From: Saccharothrix espanaensis DSM 44229
GTDB lineage: Bacteria; Actinomycetota; Actinomycetes; Mycobacteriales; Pseudonocardiaceae
Assembly (NCBI RefSeq): GCF_000328705.1
Contig: NC_019673.1
Coordinates: forward strand, 8,133,501-8,197,500
Direction: 5' to 3'
DNA length: 64,000 nt
Shown here piece by piece: positions 36,295-45,289 of the stretch. The position numbers were made by a program, and so were the translations under genes. Each line of letters opens with the position of its first letter. Position 1 is the first letter of the stretch. A model generated the notes under the pieces. It was not told the DNA's origin. It was given only the letters and a program-made list of their open reading frames with translations, and searched no databases.

Positions 36295-37607
36295 GACCGG
36301 TTCTCGACGTCGTCGAGTACCGCCGCCACGGCCTTCGCGAACACTTTCGCCAGAAGAACGGGAACGGCGTTGCCCAGCTGTCGCATCTGCTCGCCGCGAG
36401 GACCGCACAGCTCCCAGTCGTCGGGGAAGGTCATCACCCGCGCCGTCTCGCGAACCGTCATGTACCGGTGCCGGTAGGTACTGGACCGTCCGGTTCCTTC
36501 ACGGGTATCCGTCAGCATCACCGACTCGCCGCCCGGCACACCGTGGACACCCGCTTTGACGGTCTTGGCCGGACGGTCGAGAACGTTCGGGGTGTGTCCG
36601 GGGTAGATCCGCGCGTCCGGCCAGCCGATGTGCTCCTTGAGCATTCCCTCGTGCTGCACCCGGTCCAGCCAGTCCCAGGGGACTTCCCGGAGTGGCACGG
36701 TGTCCTGGTCGCCCGCCAGGGCGTCGCGCAGTGTGCGCCAGGGCTTCAGCTCTCCGCGGTCCGCCTCGAACGGCAGCGGGCTCGCCAGCCCGTCCATGAC
36801 ACGTCGTTCGACGTGCTTTGGCACTCTGGGGCGCAGCTTGACTCCGTTGTGGCGGTCCCAGTACTCCCCGGACACCATCGAGCGGTGGAGCGCCTTCTCG
36901 GAATGGGTGGGCTTGGTAGCCTGTTTCAACAGATTCACGTCGATGTCGAGGTCACCCCTGAACCCGACGATGATGACGCGGTTCCGGATCTGCGGAACGC
37001 CGTAGTCGGCGGCGTTCACCGGAAACGCGAAGACCTGGTACCGCTCGGCGGAACGGGGGTCGCCGCGTTCTTCCTTGGCCTTGAGGATGGCGTCGTGCTG
37101 GAGCCAGCTGGCTTCGGGATCACGTTCCTCGAACGGGAACATGAGCTCCCGGGTGATGTAGTCGAAATACGGCCGGAAGGAAGGGCGGAGGAGGCCGCGG
37201 ACGTTCTCGCAGATGAACGCTTTCGGCTTGATCTCCCGGATGGCGCGGAACATCTCCGGGAACATGTTCCGCTTGTCCTCGTCGCCCTTCGCGATACCAC
37301 CCAGACTGAACGGCTGACACGGCGGCCCACCCGCCAGAAGATCGACCGCGCCCTCCAGGTAACCCATCTTGAGATCGCACACATCCCCGCGCACCAACGG
37401 GATCCGCAGATCACCCGGCTCGGGGATCCACTCCTCCTCACCCCTGGGGACGGCGCCGTTGGCCTCCAGGGTGTCACAGGCGTACCTGACGAACTCGTTG
37501 AGCAGCAACGGCCGGAAACCCGAGCGGTGGACCCCCATCGCCAAGCCCCCGCCGCCCGCGAACAGCTCCACCGACGTACGTCTCGGTGGACTCGGTTCAG
37601 CCGACAT
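36291..37607 (-). CDS. DNA (cytosine-5) methyltransferase
   Basis: Transfers methyl groups from SAM to C5 of cytosine in a specific sequence. All core motifs are visible in 438 aa: I (ELFAGGGGLAMG, 14-25), IV with the catalytic cysteine (GGPPCQPFS, C97), VI (ENV), VIII (QIRNRVIIVGFR) and X (QLGNAVPV). The region between VIII and X would set the target sequence. I took the ATG at 37607 because the protein then starts just before motif I. A GTG at 37676 would overlap the upstream stop by four bases, like the other junctions of the operon, and add 23 residues. It would protect self DNA in this system. Confidence 0.93.
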   Translation of the reverse strand: MSAEPSPPRRTSVELFAGGGGLAMGVHRSGFRPLLLNEFVRYACDTLEANGAVPRGEEEWIPEPGDLRIPLVRGDVCDLKMGYLEGAVDLLAGGPPCQPFSLGGIAKGDEDKRNMFPEMFRAIREIKPKAFICENVRGLLRPSFRPYFDYITRELMFPFEERDPEASWLQHDAILKAKEERGDPRSAERYQVFAFPVNAADYGVPQIRNRVIIVGFRGDLDIDVNLLKQATKPTHSEKALHRSMVSGEYWDRHNGVKLRPRVPKHVERRVMDGLASPLPFEADRGELKPWRTLRDALAGDQDTVPLREVPWDWLDRVQHEGMLKEHIGWPDARIYPGHTPNVLDRPAKTVKAGVHGVPGGESVMLTDTREGTGRSSTYRHRYMTVRETARVMTFPDDWELCGPRGEQMRQLGNAVPVLLAKVFAKAVAAVLDDVENRS

Positions 37608-37672
37608 GCCGGGGAGCTTACCGCGCCGCGCGACGGGCCTGATGTCCGCCGCGCGGCCGGCGCGACTCCCGG

Positions 37673-40531
37673 TCACATGTCGACGATCGCGTACAAAGGC
37701 TTCTCCGGAACCACCACTTGGTACACCAGCGGTCGACGATCAGCCGGGACCGCGCCGTCCGGCAACTGAAGCATGAGCGCCATCACCAATCTGGTGGGCC
37801 GACCGTCGGTCGCTAGCCCGGCATCCAGTTCGTCCTTCTTCATCACCGGGTAGAGGATCACGCAACCCGACTTCGACGTCCGGCCCTCGATGGTGGCGAT
37901 CGCCTCGCGGTGCGCGCTTTCCGAGTTGCCTCGGATGCTCTCGTCCCGACCGGTGGTCCGACCGTGCACGGTGAAGTTCCCGACGCCGCGGATGTCTACG
38001 GTCTTCCCGTTCTTCTGCTGCGGGAGCATGACGTGCCACCGGTCGATGACGTCCTCCGGGAGACTCGCGATCCACGCCAGGTCCGCGGCGAACGTCTCGG
38101 ACCTGGCCCACTCCAGCTGACTCAGGACCGACACCATGTCCTGGTGGGACACCTCACCGAGAAGCGCGTCGAACGCCCGGTTCCCGCCCCTGAGGGTGGT
38201 CTTCTCGCACGCGGCTTTCAGCAGCGGGACGCAGGCGTCGATGTTGCGGTCGAGAGCTTCCTGATCGGTGAGCAGCGGGTAGCCCGAGCTGGGTTCCTTC
38301 GTGCGACTGCGCCGCTCCACCAGTTTGGCGTTGTACATCTTGTTGGCCGCTGTCGGCCGGAGTCCGTGCCGGACAACCAACGGAGGGATGTCGTACGGGG
38401 TGAACACGGGGCGACCGTCGACCATCGTCGCGTACTGGCGCAGTTCGTCCCGGAAGTGCTCCTCGTCCCGACAAGCGGCCTCGAACGCATCTCGGACGTC
38501 GGGGGTGATGAACAACCGGACCAGGTCCCGGTACCCCTTGCGGAAGCCGAACCACCGCCCCATCTGCATGAGGGCCTCAGCATGTCCGACCTTCCGGGAG
38601 TAGTAGGTGGTGGTGAGCCCTTCGACGGTGAACCCCCGGGCCAGCTTGTTGCCACCGACGAGCACCCGCCACACCGACCTCTTGTCGAAGTCCAGGTCCT
38701 CCTGCTCGATGTCCCGGTCGCTGTTCACCACCAGGACGGGATTTCCGTTGGGCGCGATCTTGCGGACGGCCCTACCGAGGAAGCTCGTGAGGCCTGCGAA
38801 GTCGGCCGGCATCGGGTGCCCCAGACCGAGCGCCGCCGATACCGGTGCGAAGTCGTTGTCGAAGAGGGCCAACAGCCTGCCATGGGCACTTCCGCTCAGG
38901 TAGCCGGCCCCCTTCCACAGGTCTTGGATGGTGTCGGCGCGTGAGCGCTGCCCGGCCTTCCGCATGGTCTCGTGCACCAGCATCGTGTGGTGTTTGAACG
39001 GTCCGCCACCCGCATCCTCCCGGTACAGCTTGATCGCGGCGGTGAGGACGAACGAGTCGAGAGCGGCAAGGAGCTCGGCGTCGTCGTCCTCGTTCACACT
39101 CTTGTCGAGCAGCCGGAGGTGCGCCATCTCCTTCGAGTTGCGGAAGTCCCGCTCGACGTCCGGGTCGAGGTCGAGGTCGTGGAAGTCCTCCGCACCCATG
39201 TAGCCGAGCGGCCGTTCCAAGGAGATGAGGTAGTCCTTGGGAAAGATGTCCTCGGCGTCGGTGGGGTCGACGAAGACGTTCGCGAACGGGGTGGCCGTGT
39301 AACCGATGTACTGGGCGCGAGGAAGCAGGCCGAGCAGGTTGGCGAGGTGCTTGTTGATCGCGGTCCGCTCCCTCCGGTCCTCGTTCCACTTCTTCGGGTC
39401 CGTCGTGTTGACCGACGCCTGGTCGGACTCGTCGTCGATGATCAGCGCGGGGATGTTCTCCAACCGGTCCGCGGTGTTCTTCAAGTCCTTGACGAGGTTG
39501 TTGAGCACCGCGGTGTTCTTCTTCACGATGATCAAGCGGGCATCGCTGGTGAAGAGGTTGTCGGCGTGCCACAGCGGTTTGGTGCGATCCCGGCGTTCGA
39601 ACTCGAGAGCCGACCGCCCCTGCTGGAGCCGGCGGTAGTCGAACCGGCGGTTCGTCATGCGGTGGATGTCCGGCCTGCCGATTTCCGATGGCCAGGCGCC
39701 GTGTCGGACGAAGTGGTCACCGATCCAGTCCTCGTCGTCCAGGTAGTCGATGAACTGGGCCGCTTCAGGGTCGTTCTCCTCGGTACCGCGCAGGATGTTC
39801 TCGCGGCCGACCAGCTCCATGTCCACCCGGCGCTGGGTCTGTTCTCGCAGGAGGTTGGTCGTACCGGTCATCACGATGACGAGGCGGTAGCCGGCGTCGA
39901 TCGCCTTCGCGATGACACCGGTGAAGTTGGCGGTCTTACCGCTCTGCACGTACCCGACGACCAGGCCCTTGGTCTGACCCGCCTTGGCTCGCGAAGGGTC
40001 GATCAGCCGCTCCACCACACGCGTTGTGGCCGTATCGAGGTTGGCGATCGCGTCGGCGTGCCAACCGCGCCGCGCGCGCAGGTAGTCGACGTAGTGGCCC
40101 CAGTAGAAGTCGCGGGCTCGCTTGACCTCATCGGTGTACCAGGGATCCCAGGGGCCTGCGATCACCGTCGTCCCGTCGCCTTTCGCGAGCGGGAAGTTCC
40201 TGGCGATCTCGGCCGCGGTTTCGGCGTCGAGCTTGAGGCACTCGATCACCGTCGCCCGGCGTTCCTCGGTGTTCGGCTGGGTCTCGGCCGTCCACGGGTT
40301 GCCCTTGATCGGGGCGTTGTCCCACTTGGCGAGGTTCAGGTGGAGGTCGAGGCGCAACTTGTCGTCGGGGCCACCAGCCGAGAGGTGCTCACGCAGACGG
40401 GGCTCCGAGACATCCAGGTCGGGGTCGAGGTCCTCCGCTTCAACCTGGGCGCGTCGTACGAGACCTCGCGGGGCGCCGTCCTCCATCGCGCGCAACGCGC
40501 TGGTGTACGCCTGGATGAGCGAAGTGATCAT
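37673..40531 (-). CDS. Z1-domain helicase-like ATPase
   Basis: The 952-aa protein has a superfamily II helicase-like core: Walker A VVGYVQSGKT ending at residue 200, Walker B IIDDESDQAS, GYTATPFANVF (motif III region), GGNKLARGFT (motif V region) and QMGRWFGFR (motif VI with arginine finger), followed by the Z1 region. Z1 proteins occur almost only in operons with MutL/MORC-type ATPases, DNA methylases and nucleases and are taken to move or remodel DNA in antiviral restriction. I chose the ATG at 40531, which overlaps the upstream stop (ATGA) and follows GAGGGG; a GTG two codons earlier is also possible. Confidence 0.9.
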   Translation of the reverse strand: MITSLIQAYTSALRAMEDGAPRGLVRRAQVEAEDLDPDLDVSEPRLREHLSAGGPDDKLRLDLHLNLAKWDNAPIKGNPWTAETQPNTEERRATVIECLKLDAETAAEIARNFPLAKGDGTTVIAGPWDPWYTDEVKRARDFYWGHYVDYLRARRGWHADAIANLDTATTRVVERLIDPSRAKAGQTKGLVVGYVQSGKTANFTGVIAKAIDAGYRLVIVMTGTTNLLREQTQRRVDMELVGRENILRGTEENDPEAAQFIDYLDDEDWIGDHFVRHGAWPSEIGRPDIHRMTNRRFDYRRLQQGRSALEFERRDRTKPLWHADNLFTSDARLIIVKKNTAVLNNLVKDLKNTADRLENIPALIIDDESDQASVNTTDPKKWNEDRRERTAINKHLANLLGLLPRAQYIGYTATPFANVFVDPTDAEDIFPKDYLISLERPLGYMGAEDFHDLDLDPDVERDFRNSKEMAHLRLLDKSVNEDDDAELLAALDSFVLTAAIKLYREDAGGGPFKHHTMLVHETMRKAGQRSRADTIQDLWKGAGYLSGSAHGRLLALFDNDFAPVSAALGLGHPMPADFAGLTSFLGRAVRKIAPNGNPVLVVNSDRDIEQEDLDFDKRSVWRVLVGGNKLARGFTVEGLTTTYYSRKVGHAEALMQMGRWFGFRKGYRDLVRLFITPDVRDAFEAACRDEEHFRDELRQYATMVDGRPVFTPYDIPPLVVRHGLRPTAANKMYNAKLVERRSRTKEPSSGYPLLTDQEALDRNIDACVPLLKAACEKTTLRGGNRAFDALLGEVSHQDMVSVLSQLEWARSETFAADLAWIASLPEDVIDRWHVMLPQQKNGKTVDIRGVGNFTVHGRTTGRDESIRGNSESAHREAIATIEGRTSKSGCVILYPVMKKDELDAGLATDGRPTRLVMALMLQLPDGAVPADRRPLVYQVVVPEKPLYAIVDM

Positions 40532-41526
40532 GTCCACCCCTCGAACGTGCAGGCTGCTCGGATGACCTCCGGCGTCACGTGTCGATCAGTGAAGCCGTCG
40601 AGCCCGATCCGGTACCGGATTTCCGGGATGCGGTCGATGACGACACCCCGGGCTCGCAGGTCGTCCGGAGTGAGCCGGGGAAAAGTGTCGGTCACGAGGT
40701 AACCGCGACTGGCGGACCGCCGGGTCCAACGCGTGGTCAGGCGCTCTCGATGTTCATTCCGCCATCCGGCGTGCGTGAGCGCGTTCTCGAAGTCGTCCTG
40801 GTGCCTGCCCGGACCAATCCGCGCCGAGATGACCTTCACCAGGCCCGGCAGACTGGACCCGGTTCCCGCGCCCGCTGCGGTCAACTGGTGCGAAACCAAC
40901 CACAGCGGGCGTCCCACCTTGGGCACCATCTGGGTCAAGGACTCGATCCAGTGCATTCGCGATTCGGACGTCGTGGTCTTGACCTCGACGTCGAGTGCGG
41001 GAAGGCCGAAGTCGTGCTCCTCCGCCAGGCCGCCGCACCACGCTTCGACCGCGGTGGCAACGCCGAGCCCGTCCACCAACCCACCGAGGACGAGCAACTC
41101 GCCGAACAGACCGATCTCGCGCTCCCGCGACAGGGAGTCAGGTGTCCTCAGCAGGGACGACATCCCGTCGAGGGTCGCGCGCAGCGCACGGGCCGGCGAC
41201 ATCCTCCCGAGCTGGACCCGGTCCGCCACGGAGCAGAGCACCGGGTAGGCATCGTGGAAGAGCTCCGGAGCTGTCACGACCACTTCGAAGTATCGCCTCC
41301 CATCGCGGAAGGCGATCCTGGCGAAGATGTTGCGCAGTCCGGTATCAGGGGCGTCGCCCTCGGCCCCGATCTCGATCCGCAGTCCCAGTTCCGGCACCCT
41401 GGGTTCGATGAAGATCAGCGTCGCCGGCGCACCCGCGACCGGCAGCGCGACAGGCACTCCGCCACCGAGCAAGCGGTCGAAGTTCTCGGCCGAGACATGG
41501 CGCTTGTCGATCGCCCCGTCGGTCAT
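40528..41526 (-). CDS. PD-(D/E)XK motif protein (DUF4420 type)
   Basis: The 332-aa protein fits the DUF4420 family of restriction-type nucleases. The sequence IGLFGELLVLGGL carries a conserved glutamate (E143), and LDVEVKTTT supplies the D179-x-E181-x-K183 signature of a PD-(D/E)XK active site; a downstream SESRMHWIESLTQM stretch is typical. It is a good candidate for the DNA-cutting subunit of the operon. Both ends overlap neighbours by four bases (ATGA at 41523-41526 and at 40528-40531), so it is translated with the GHKL and Z1 genes and probably acts in a complex with them. Confidence 0.85.
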   Translation of the reverse strand: MTDGAIDKRHVSAENFDRLLGGGVPVALPVAGAPATLIFIEPRVPELGLRIEIGAEGDAPDTGLRNIFARIAFRDGRRYFEVVVTAPELFHDAYPVLCSVADRVQLGRMSPARALRATLDGMSSLLRTPDSLSREREIGLFGELLVLGGLVDGLGVATAVEAWCGGLAEEHDFGLPALDVEVKTTTSESRMHWIESLTQMVPKVGRPLWLVSHQLTAAGAGTGSSLPGLVKVISARIGPGRHQDDFENALTHAGWRNEHRERLTTRWTRRSASRGYLVTDTFPRLTPDDLRARGVVIDRIPEIRYRIGLDGFTDRHVTPEVIRAACTFEGWT

Positions 41527-43073
41527 TGGCGCTCGGCCCGTGCCGCCGCCGTCAGGATCGTCTGCCACAGCGCGATGTTGTCCTTGTCCTTCGGCCCGAG
41601 GTGACTGCCCTCGAACACGTTGGAGACCAGAAGGTAGAGCAGCGACTTCAGCAGGGGAAGATCGTTGAGGCCGCCGTGCTTGCCGCCGAGCAGCATCTTG
41701 CGGTACCGCTTGTTGAGCCACAAGGTGCGCCGGTCGCGGTCGACGTGGAACAGCAGGTCGTCGGTGAAGGTATCCCAACGGATGTCGACGGGGTCCTCGC
41801 CGGCCCTCTCCGGGATCTCACGCTTGATTGTGTCGCGGATCCTGGGTGGCAACCCTGAGCCCGGGTAGACCATCGGCGTGCGTTTGGCCGTCCGCTTCCT
41901 CGACTCCGTGTACACCGCCTCGGCCAGGTCGAAGTACTCGTCGAGGCCAAGCCCATCGGCCGATCGTGCCGAGGCCGCCAGTCGCGCGAACTCCGGCCCC
42001 ACGTTCACTCGGGACTTCTCCGGGTTCATCTGGAACAGACCCACGACGTCGTTGTCGATGTCCACCTCGACGCGCGCCAACCTGAGCTTCGGGCTGGGTG
42101 CGTGCACACCCTCCCAACCGCCGGCCTGCAAGAGGCGGTCCCGCCGGTAGAAGTAGAGGCCCTGGTGGTTCACCGGGTTGCCGGTCAACTGGAAGGAGGC
42201 GGTTCCCGACTGGCCAGGCCACAGGTGGCAGCGGAAAGCCAACTTCAGGCCGTTCTCCTGGGCTGTCAGGGTCCGGGGGAAGTCCGACCGACCCGAGCGG
42301 CCATAGCCGAACGGGTTGAGGGGTGTGACCGGAATCTGCGGGCCTGCCAGCCCGGTGTCGACTTCGTAGACGTCGAAGTCGACGCTGAGCCGGCTTTGTT
42401 CGAGGAATCGGTGGAACACCATGCCGATGTGCTGACAGGCGCTGGTGATCGTGGTGTCGATGAACTCGTCGATCCGGCGCTGGGCATCGGTTGCCGGGAA
42501 AGCGACCACGTCGTCCCAGCGAACGACGGTCCCACTCTCCACAAGATCGATGCGCCAGTCTCGCCGCAGCTCCGATTCGGCGAACTCGCCCGGTACCACG
42601 TCACATGCGAAACCACGCCCGCCACCGGCGTCCAAGCGCCAACGCCTGCCGACCGCCTGTCGGCCCTCCGCCCGCGACATCACTGACAGGCTCCGGGCTT
42701 GACTGAACGACGCCGCCTTGAGACCCAGCCCGAAGTGGCCGAGGTCCCCGTTGCCGTACTCCCGTCGTCCGCCCACCGTCATCGCCGAGTCGATCACGTC
42801 GGGAGACATGCCGCGACCGTTGTCCACCACATACAGCGAAGTCAGTCGCCCCCCGGCCTTGACAAGGCGGATGAGGACCTGCGTCGCCCCCGCGTCGATC
42901 GAGTTGTCGACGAGGTCGGCGAGAGCTGTGGCCAAGGAGTGGTTGCGACCGATGGCGTCCATCGCCCGAGGATCAGGAGGCAGTTCGATGCTGCCTTCGG
43001 TCGGCACGGTCAGGCTCCACTCGATCACCGGCTCCACCCCTACTCGCATCGGGCGCGACGACACACCAGGCAT
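41523..43073 (-). CDS. GHKL (MutL/MORC-like) ATPase
   Basis: The 516-aa protein begins with a GHKL ATPase domain: the N-box ALADLVDNSIDAGA (50-63), DNGRGM (84-89) and the lid GDLGHFGLGLKAA (109-121). The residue that is usually a catalytic glutamate in ELxxN is aspartate here (D53). After a transducer-like region, the C-terminal half is not assignable. MutL/MORC-type ATPases clamp onto DNA and are the hallmark of Z1-linked restriction systems. It is the first gene of the operon; the ATG at 43073 has no ribosome binding site, and an internal ATG at 43049 is a second possibility. Confidence 0.88.
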   Translation of the reverse strand: MPGVSSRPMRVGVEPVIEWSLTVPTEGSIELPPDPRAMDAIGRNHSLATALADLVDNSIDAGATQVLIRLVKAGGRLTSLYVVDNGRGMSPDVIDSAMTVGGRREYGNGDLGHFGLGLKAASFSQARSLSVMSRAEGRQAVGRRWRLDAGGGRGFACDVVPGEFAESELRRDWRIDLVESGTVVRWDDVVAFPATDAQRRIDEFIDTTITSACQHIGMVFHRFLEQSRLSVDFDVYEVDTGLAGPQIPVTPLNPFGYGRSGRSDFPRTLTAQENGLKLAFRCHLWPGQSGTASFQLTGNPVNHQGLYFYRRDRLLQAGGWEGVHAPSPKLRLARVEVDIDNDVVGLFQMNPEKSRVNVGPEFARLAASARSADGLGLDEYFDLAEAVYTESRKRTAKRTPMVYPGSGLPPRIRDTIKREIPERAGEDPVDIRWDTFTDDLLFHVDRDRRTLWLNKRYRKMLLGGKHGGLNDLPLLKSLLYLLVSNVFEGSHLGPKDKDNIALWQTILTAAARAERQ

Positions 43074-43468
43074 GTGTATCGCGCTGTATCCGATATAGCC
43101 GATGATGAGCGTCTCGTTACCGGACGTTACCAAGTTGAAGCGGATCCCGGCTGAACAACGCGGAAGAGAGCAATGCGTTATAATACGCCGCTCCGGCGGC
43201 GTCACTGGCCACAATGAGCCCACGTCAGGTCGTATACCAATCGACTCGCGAGCACGCGAGGAAACCGCACTTACACGAAACCCACTGGCTCACCAGCATC
43301 TCACTCAGTCCTATGTGGACACGCCTACCCCGGAGCCCGCTCGGATGCGAAGGAAATCGTTTCGGCGAGACACTCCGATCGACGCGCCCCGGCCTGGGCG
43401 CACCTGGATACGCGGTCTCCAAGTTCGCCCTCTGCCGAGGTGACGACAAGCCTCCGACACTCTCAATG
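43074..43468. other. Upstream region of the defence operon
   Basis: 395 bp without a convincing gene, markedly AT-richer than average at 43080-43200. On the minus strand it contains GGCTATATCGGATACAGC (about 43080-43097), a possible promoter of the defence operon. The right side approaches the 3' end of tRNA-Arg; I found no integrase gene and no second copy of the tRNA 3' end. Confidence 0.4.
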
Positions 43469-43505
43469 ACAAAGCGCCTGGTCACACTGTGACCAGGCGC
43501 TTTGT
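43469..43505 (-). terminator. tRNA-Arg terminator
   Basis: A nearly perfect palindrome (ACAAAGCGCCTGGTCACA at 43469-43486 with its complement at 43488-43505) lies nine bases after the tRNA 3' end, bounded by AAAG/CTTT. It is symmetrical and could stop transcription from either side. Confidence 0.85.
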
Positions 43506-43513
43506 TATTCAAG

Positions 43514-43585
43514 TGCCCCCGGCAGGATTCGAACCTGCGCACCCGCCTCCGGAGGGCGGTGCTCTATCCCCTGAGCTACGGGGGC
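43514..43585 (-). tRNA. tRNA-Arg (anticodon CCG)
   Basis: 72 nt fold into a complete cloverleaf on the minus strand: acceptor GCCCCCG/CGGGGGC, D arm GCTC/GAGC, anticodon stem CCGCC/GGCGG with loop CTCCGGA (anticodon CCG, reading CGG), and T arm CAGG-TTCGAAT-CCTG, discriminator A. CCA is not encoded. An 11-bp piece of its 5' end (AGCTACGGGGG) recurs at 43589-43599. Its 3' end points to the defence island, and tRNA genes are common integration sites. Confidence 0.96.
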
Positions 43586-43650
43586 CGTAGCTACGGGGGG
43601 AAGCTTAGCAGGGCTGTCGGGTGGGTTTCGCACCCCCTACCCTCGGGGGC

Positions 43651-45246
43651 ATGGCTCCTGCTCGTGAGCGGTTCGTGGAGTGTTCCGACCTGCGGATTCG
43701 GGTGGTTGAGGAGGGGGTCTCGGGGGCTGCTGCGGTGGTCTTGGTGCACGGGTTCCCGGACACGCTGCGGATCTGGGACGGGGTGGCGGCTCGGCTTCGG
43801 GAGCGGTTCTGGGTGGTTCGGGTGGATCTTCCGGGGGCCGGTGGGTCCGGGCGGCCTCGGGGGCGGGACGGGTTTCGGGTCGAGCGGGTGGCCGGGGTGC
43901 TCGGTGAGGTGGTCCGGCGGGTTGTCGGGCGGCCCGTGCACCTGGTGGGGCACGACTGGGGATCGGTGATCGGGTGGCGGGCCGTGGTGGACGAGCCTTC
44001 GCTGTACCTCTCGTTCACCTCGTTGTCCGGGCCCGACCTCGGTCACGTCCGGGACTGGATCGGGCGGCACCGGTGGGATCCGGTGGGTGTCGTGGGACTG
44101 GTTCGCAAGTCCTGGTACATCGCGGGGTTCCTGGTGCCGTGGGTGCCCGAGGCGGTCTGGGGTCTGCCGTTCGTGCGGCGGCGGCTCCGCGCCGGGCGCC
44201 GGGAACTGGTGAACGGGCTGGAGCTCTACCGGGCGAACATCGGGCGTGGGGCCGTTCCCCGGCGGGTCGAGGTGGCGGTTCGGCAGGTTGAACTGGTGAA
44301 CGACCCGTACGTGTCCCGGCGGCACCTGGAGGCGGCGGAGCCCTGGGTCTCCGACCTAACGCGCACGCCGCTGCACGCCGGGCACTGGGCGCCCCGCACG
44401 CACCCCGATCAGGTCGCTCGGCTCATCGGGGACTTCGTGGAGGGCAGGGAAGCCCGGCGCGTCGTCGTGATCACGGGGGCCGGTAGTGGGATCGGGCGGG
44501 CCACGGCGGTGAAGTTCGCACGGGAGGGGGCCTTAGTCGTGGCGCTGGACGTCGACCGTGCGGCTGCCCGGCGCACGGCCGACGAGGTGGGTGGACACGC
44601 CTATGAACTCGATGTCACCGACAGTGCCGCGACCGGAGAGGTCGCACGGCTCGTCGTCGAACGCCACGGCGTACCCGATGTGGTGATGGCCAACGCCGGG
44701 GTCGGGGTGGCCGGCCCCTTCCTCCAGACCTCGGAGGAGGACTGGCGGACGGTCGTGGACGTCAACCTCTGGGGTGTCGTGCACACGCTCCGGGCCTTCG
44801 CGCCGCACCTGGTCGAGCGCGCCCAGGGCGGCCACCTGGTCGTCACGGCCTCCGCCGCCGGGTACTTCCCCACCGCCGCCCTGCCCGCGTACTCGACCAC
44901 CAAGGCCGCCGTGCTGATGCTCGCGCAGTGCCTGGCCGCCGAACTCAAGCCGCACGGCATCGGGGTCAGTGCGGTCTGCCCCGGCGTCGTGAACACCGAC
45001 ATCGCCGGCTCGACGCGGTTCGCCGGGGCCGACGCGGTGGAGCAGGCCGCCCGCCGGAAGAAGGCGGCTCGGGCCTACCGGCTGCGCGGCTTCGGGCCGG
45101 AGAAGGTGGCCGGGCAGGTGTTCCGGGCCGTGGAGCGGAACACGCCGGTCGTGGCGGTGACGCCCGAGGCGAGGTTCGTGCGGGTCGCGAACCGGCTCTC
45201 GCCGCGCTTCGTCCGCTGGCTGGGACGGGTGGTCAACCCCACCTGA
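43651..45246 (+). CDS. Fusion of epoxide-hydrolase-like alpha/beta hydrolase and short-chain dehydrogenase (EphD-like)
   Basis: The 531-aa protein joins two enzymes. Residues about 5-270 are an alpha/beta hydrolase with VLVHGFPDT and the nucleophile elbow HLVGHDWGS (Asp type, as in epoxide hydrolases). Residues about 275-531 are a short-chain dehydrogenase with VITGAGSGIGRA, NAGVG, the catalytic serine in TASAAG and YSTTK. This is the layout of mycobacterial EphD, linked to lipid epoxide and keto-mycolate metabolism; the substrate here is unknown. TACCCT lies seven bases before the ATG at 43651, which has no Shine-Dalgarno sequence, so the mRNA is probably leaderless. Confidence 0.9.
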   Translation: MAPARERFVECSDLRIRVVEEGVSGAAAVVLVHGFPDTLRIWDGVAARLRERFWVVRVDLPGAGGSGRPRGRDGFRVERVAGVLGEVVRRVVGRPVHLVGHDWGSVIGWRAVVDEPSLYLSFTSLSGPDLGHVRDWIGRHRWDPVGVVGLVRKSWYIAGFLVPWVPEAVWGLPFVRRRLRAGRRELVNGLELYRANIGRGAVPRRVEVAVRQVELVNDPYVSRRHLEAAEPWVSDLTRTPLHAGHWAPRTHPDQVARLIGDFVEGREARRVVVITGAGSGIGRATAVKFAREGALVVALDVDRAAARRTADEVGGHAYELDVTDSAATGEVARLVVERHGVPDVVMANAGVGVAGPFLQTSEEDWRTVVDVNLWGVVHTLRAFAPHLVERAQGGHLVVTASAAGYFPTAALPAYSTTKAAVLMLAQCLAAELKPHGIGVSAVCPGVVNTDIAGSTRFAGADAVEQAARRKKAARAYRLRGFGPEKVAGQVFRAVERNTPVVAVTPEARFVRVANRLSPRFVRWLGRVVNPT

Positions 45247-45254
45247 TCGACCGG

Positions 45255-45283
45255 TTGCACTCATGCGCATGTGACTATATGTT
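45255..45283 (+). promoter_or_regulatory. Promoter and possible metal-sensor operator of the CDF gene
   Basis: TTGCAC (45255-45260) and TATGTT (45278-45283) are 17 bp apart, a good housekeeping-type promoter. The spacer holds the palindrome CATGCGCATG within TCATGCGCATGTGA (45261-45274), a plausible site for a metal-responsive repressor. Confidence 0.55.
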
Positions 45284-45289
45284 CCAGCC

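Noticed and set aside
43225-43542. 105-codon minus-strand frame upstream of the defence operon
   Set aside because: It overlaps the tRNA-Arg gene and its terminator and has no conserved features.
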